Position numbers and translations under genes: made by a program. From Candidatus Moraniibacteriota bacterium (GTDB lineage Bacteria; Patescibacteriota; Minisyncoccia; Moranbacterales; UBA9337), in assembly GCA_018400055.1 (NCBI GenBank), contig JAGYNK010000015.1:1-6999 (forward strand): a stretch of DNA of 6,999 nucleotides, written 5' to 3'. Positions 4,901 to 6,999 of the stretch are shown here, piece after piece; position 1 is the first letter of the stretch; each line of letters starts with the position of its first letter. Below the pieces are notes generated by a model that was given only the letters and a program-made list of their open reading frames with translations, was not told where the DNA came from and searched no databases.

Positions 4901-5923
4901 ATGAAAGTTAAAAATGTAAAAATATCTTTAGCTATTTTTTCCGTCTTAGTTGTTTTAAGCTTTGCTCTTTTTGTCACGGCTCAAGAAAATTCTTCCAGCA
5001 ACAAAAGCGTTTTCTTGGATTCAGATCAAGACGGGCTTAGCGACGAAGAAGAAATAGCGTATGGGACCGATCCCAATAACAGGGACACTGACGGAGACGG
5101 ATATTCGGATGGCGCCGAAGTAAAAAGCGGTTACGATCCGCTTAAACCGGCTCCGGGGGACAAAATAATAAATCAGGAAGAAATAAATTCAGAACCGGAA
5201 ATTAAAGAAGCGGTTAGCGGTGTTGCGGATGAAAAACTTGAAGATGAAGAAAACCAATCCGAAGATAAAAATTTAACGGAAGAAGTTTCCTATAAAGTGG
5301 CGGAACTGATTTCCAATTCCGATCCGGAAAATCAAGAGATAACACTGGAAGACATTGAGGCTTTAATGCAAGAAACCGTGGAAAATGAAATAACTTTTGA
5401 TGATTTACCCGAAATTGATGAAAGTGATATAAAAATAAAAGAGCAAAATTATTCTTCTTTAAGTGAAGAAAAAAGAGAAGCTAAAGAAAAAGATGACGCA
5501 ATTGAATATTTAACCAGTATTTCTTATATTGCCTTAAACACCTTGCCCTATAAAGTTAATTCCATTGATGATTTGGAGAAATTTTCAGAGGAAATTATAA
5601 ATCAGGTTTCAATTCTTTCTCTATCTATTTCTGATATTTCTTACTTTGAAGATTTAGCCGATCGGAGCGAAAAAGCCTTGGAACAATTGGAAGAAATAGA
5701 AGTTCCTGAAAACTTTTTAGATTTGCACATAAAAGGCTTACAACTGATGAATTACGCCATATCTTTATGTGATGAAAGTAATTTTAATTCCCAGGATCCT
5801 ATTGCTACTATAGCTAGCTTTTCTAAAGTTAACAGCCTTTTAATTTTAAGTATGGATTTTTTAGAAGAGGTGGACAATAAAATAAAAGATATGGGAATTT
5901 CAGAGCTTCCTATTGATTTATAA
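4901..5923 (+). CDS. Exported acidic protein with two thrombospondin type 3-like calcium-binding repeats
   Basis: The protein has 340 residues. A signal peptide is clear: basic MKVKNVK, a hydrophobic core at 8-25, then VTA-Q with likely cleavage after residue 27. Two Asp-rich repeats follow, DSDQDGLSDEEE (40-51) and DTDGDGYSDGAE (62-73), joined by a YGTDPNN turn. This is the bacterial TSP3/EF-hand-like pattern that binds Ca2+ and often stiffens surface proteins. Residues 85-200 are strongly acidic and probably flexible. Residues 200-335 look alpha-helical, with regularly spaced hydrophobic residues and one Cys (290). No sortase motif or C-terminal anchor is visible, so it is either released or held by a partner. 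The next gene starts four bases after its stop codon, so the two are surely cotranscribed. The start lacks a Shine-Dalgarno sequence but is fixed by the signal peptide. Export and Ca repeats are well supported; the biological role is unknown. Confidence 0.82.
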   Translation: MKVKNVKISLAIFSVLVVLSFALFVTAQENSSSNKSVFLDSDQDGLSDEEEIAYGTDPNNRDTDGDGYSDGAEVKSGYDPLKPAPGDKIINQEEINSEPEIKEAVSGVADEKLEDEENQSEDKNLTEEVSYKVAELISNSDPENQEITLEDIEALMQETVENEITFDDLPEIDESDIKIKEQNYSSLSEEKREAKEKDDAIEYLTSISYIALNTLPYKVNSIDDLEKFSEEIINQVSILSLSISDISYFEDLADRSEKALEQLEEIEVPENFLDLHIKGLQLMNYAISLCDESNFNSQDPIATIASFSKVNSLLILSMDFLEEVDNKIKDMGISELPIDL

Positions 5924-5927
5924 AAAG

Positions 5928-6914
5928 ATGAAAAATAAATTTAAAATTACCATATTTAGCTTATCGTTAATGTTTAGCTTATCTTTTGCTAATAATGCTC
6001 ATGCTTTTATATCCTGGCCGGATTTAGTTGGTTTTACTTACAAGCAAGGACTGGAAGAAGTGATGAAAATGATTCACGGAGTTATTTTGGGTGCTTTAAA
6101 ACAAGCAGCGGTTCAAACTATCAATGACACCGTTAATAATTTAGTCGCGGGAACCACCGCTTCCGGATCTATGTTTATTACTGATTGGGAAGAGTATCTT
6201 TATCGGGGACCCCTAAGGGAAAATCAGCTTTATATGAATGATTTTTTTACACTGGCCACTCGCGGTCAGGCTTCCGGAATGAATTATCGGTCAAATTGCG
6301 GCAAGGATTACGCCAATTATCTTATTGATAACGCCGGAGGAGGAAACAGATATGCGGCGGAATTCCCGTCAATGAACTTGCAAGAATATGTTTGCGACGC
6401 TTCCGATATGTTTGAGAATGCCACCTGGATGGCTTTTGACGCTTTTACGAGCAATACTTTAAATGATCCGTTGGGCTTTGCGCTGACTGCTGAAGGAGTC
6501 AAGCAAGCAGATTTGGAAAGAAGGCAAAAAGAAGCGGAAGACAGAGCGCTGGCTTACCAAGGTTATAAAGCGCAAACTCAAGGGGGCATGGTGGTAACCC
6601 CCGGTTCAACCATAAAAGATGTGGTAGCTAACGCGAAGGATGTTCCCAATAAAGTCATAGCCTCGGCAGAAAATATACCGGAAGTAATTTCAAGCGTTGT
6701 AACCGGAATTGTTACCAATACCATTCAGCAAGGCATAGGAAACGCACGCGGAAACATTCAAAGAGAAGTGGATAATAAAATCTGCGACTTTTCAAAGGGA
6801 ATTAGAAATAATTTGGATATAATAGGACCCGAAGGAAATTTCAGCTCGCCATCTTATTCTTCAGGTCTTTCCAGCTCCAGCCAATACAGAGGAATGAATT
6901 GTAATATAAGATGA
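5928..6914 (+). CDS. Exported protein of unknown function, second gene of a pair
   Basis: I do not recognise this family. From ATG 5928 it has 328 residues. A signal peptide is clear (MKNKFK, hydrophobic 7-21, cleavage probably after AHA at 26). An in-frame TTG at 5913 would add five residues and overlap the upstream gene; the ATG is preferred because it opens the signal peptide directly. The mature part begins with an amphipathic to hydrophobic stretch (47-75), then a soluble region with YRGPLRENQLYMNDFF (92-107), a charged helix (192-210, AEGVKQADLERRQKEAED region), Ala/Val/Asn-rich helices (228-280) and a Ser-rich tail (306-320). Four cysteines (124, 156, 286, 325) could form disulfides outside the cell. 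Its setting resembles minor components of pilus or type IV secretion-like loci, with a signal peptide and small-residue-rich helices, but no ATPase or channel gene is in view. It ends 57 bases before the repeat at 6971. Confidence 0.8.
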   Translation: MKNKFKITIFSLSLMFSLSFANNAHAFISWPDLVGFTYKQGLEEVMKMIHGVILGALKQAAVQTINDTVNNLVAGTTASGSMFITDWEEYLYRGPLRENQLYMNDFFTLATRGQASGMNYRSNCGKDYANYLIDNAGGGNRYAAEFPSMNLQEYVCDASDMFENATWMAFDAFTSNTLNDPLGFALTAEGVKQADLERRQKEAEDRALAYQGYKAQTQGGMVVTPGSTIKDVVANAKDVPNKVIASAENIPEVISSVVTGIVTNTIQQGIGNARGNIQREVDNKICDFSKGIRNNLDIIGPEGNFSSPSYSSGLSSSSQYRGMNCNIR

Positions 6915-6970
6915 TAGCTTAAATATTAGATTCCACAGCGTTGTTTACAGTTTTTCTTTATATTCCCCTT

Positions 6971-6999
6971 ATGTCATTCCGGAATTTTCGGAACGATAG
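6971..6999. repeat. Left end of a TGTCATTCCGGAAT-type repeat, cut by the window edge
   Basis: Bases 6971-6985 are identical to 123-137. After that this copy continues with TTTCGGAACGATAG instead of closing the palindrome. TTCCG (6977-6981) and CGGAA (6989-6993) can pair around a 7-base loop. The matching right end must lie beyond the window if the copy is complete. Confidence 0.6.

Noticed and set aside
5913..5927. TTG start giving a five-residue longer second exported protein
   Set aside because: The ATG at 5928 gives a textbook signal peptide start and avoids overlap with the upstream gene; the TTG has no ribosome binding site.
6317..6502. Minus-strand open frame of 61 codons
   Set aside because: Antisense within the second exported-protein gene; no ribosome binding site or recognisable domain.
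1..6999. CRISPR array, tRNA/rRNA gene, transposase or alternative genetic code
   Set aside because: No regularly spaced direct repeats, no cloverleaf or rRNA-like stretch and no transposase motif were seen. TGA acts as a stop at 79-81 and 6912-6914, against UGA recoding.

Overview
The window looks like a piece of a small, AT-rich bacterial genome, most plausibly a Candidate Phyla Radiation (Patescibacteria, Parcubacteria-like) organism. This is inferred from gene content, not from a marker phylogeny. The clues are the AT-rich coding, an O-antigen-ligase-like protein, a stand-alone rsmA without its usual neighbours, a UbiA enzyme fused to an extra membrane domain, and a secreted protein with Asp-rich calcium-binding repeats. 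Most of the larger genes lack a recognisable Shine-Dalgarno sequence. TGA ends at least two reading frames, so the standard bacterial code fits and the UGA=Gly code of SR1/Gracilibacteria does not.

Layout. Positions 1-81 hold the last 26 codons of an upstream membrane-protein gene. Positions 187-1449 (+) encode a polytopic O-antigen ligase/polymerase-like protein. Positions 1589-2506 (+) encode RsmA (KsgA), the 16S rRNA adenine dimethyltransferase, carrying an in-frame palindromic repeat of about 37 codons. On the minus strand, a UbiA-type prenyltransferase with an N-terminal membrane extension (4644-2998) is followed by two small unrecognised genes (2925-2722 and 2704-2474). The last of these overlaps the 3' end of rsmA tail to tail. 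From about 4700 the plus strand resumes with a good promoter, a leader of about 190 nt containing a structured repeat, and a tight two-gene unit for exported proteins: an acidic Ca-binding-repeat protein (4901-5923) and an unrecognised secreted protein (5928-6914).

The main signal beyond the genes is a set of palindromic repeats of several families. All share a left end TGTCAT, and most close with ATGAC(A). They lie at 123-142 (a bare 20-bp palindrome), 1451-1579, 1873-1982 (inside rsmA), 4731-4826 and 6971-6999 (cut by the window edge). The copy in rsmA keeps the frame open and leaves every catalytic motif intact, which recalls the Rickettsia palindromic elements that insert into protein genes. 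The window contains no transposase, and no tRNA, rRNA or CRISPR array was seen.

Functionally the window mixes cell-envelope work (glycan ligation/polymerisation, prenyl transfer, secreted surface proteins) with one rRNA-modification gene. No stretch longer than 300 bases is without a gene. The longest gap, 4645-4900, holds divergent promoter candidates and one repeat.
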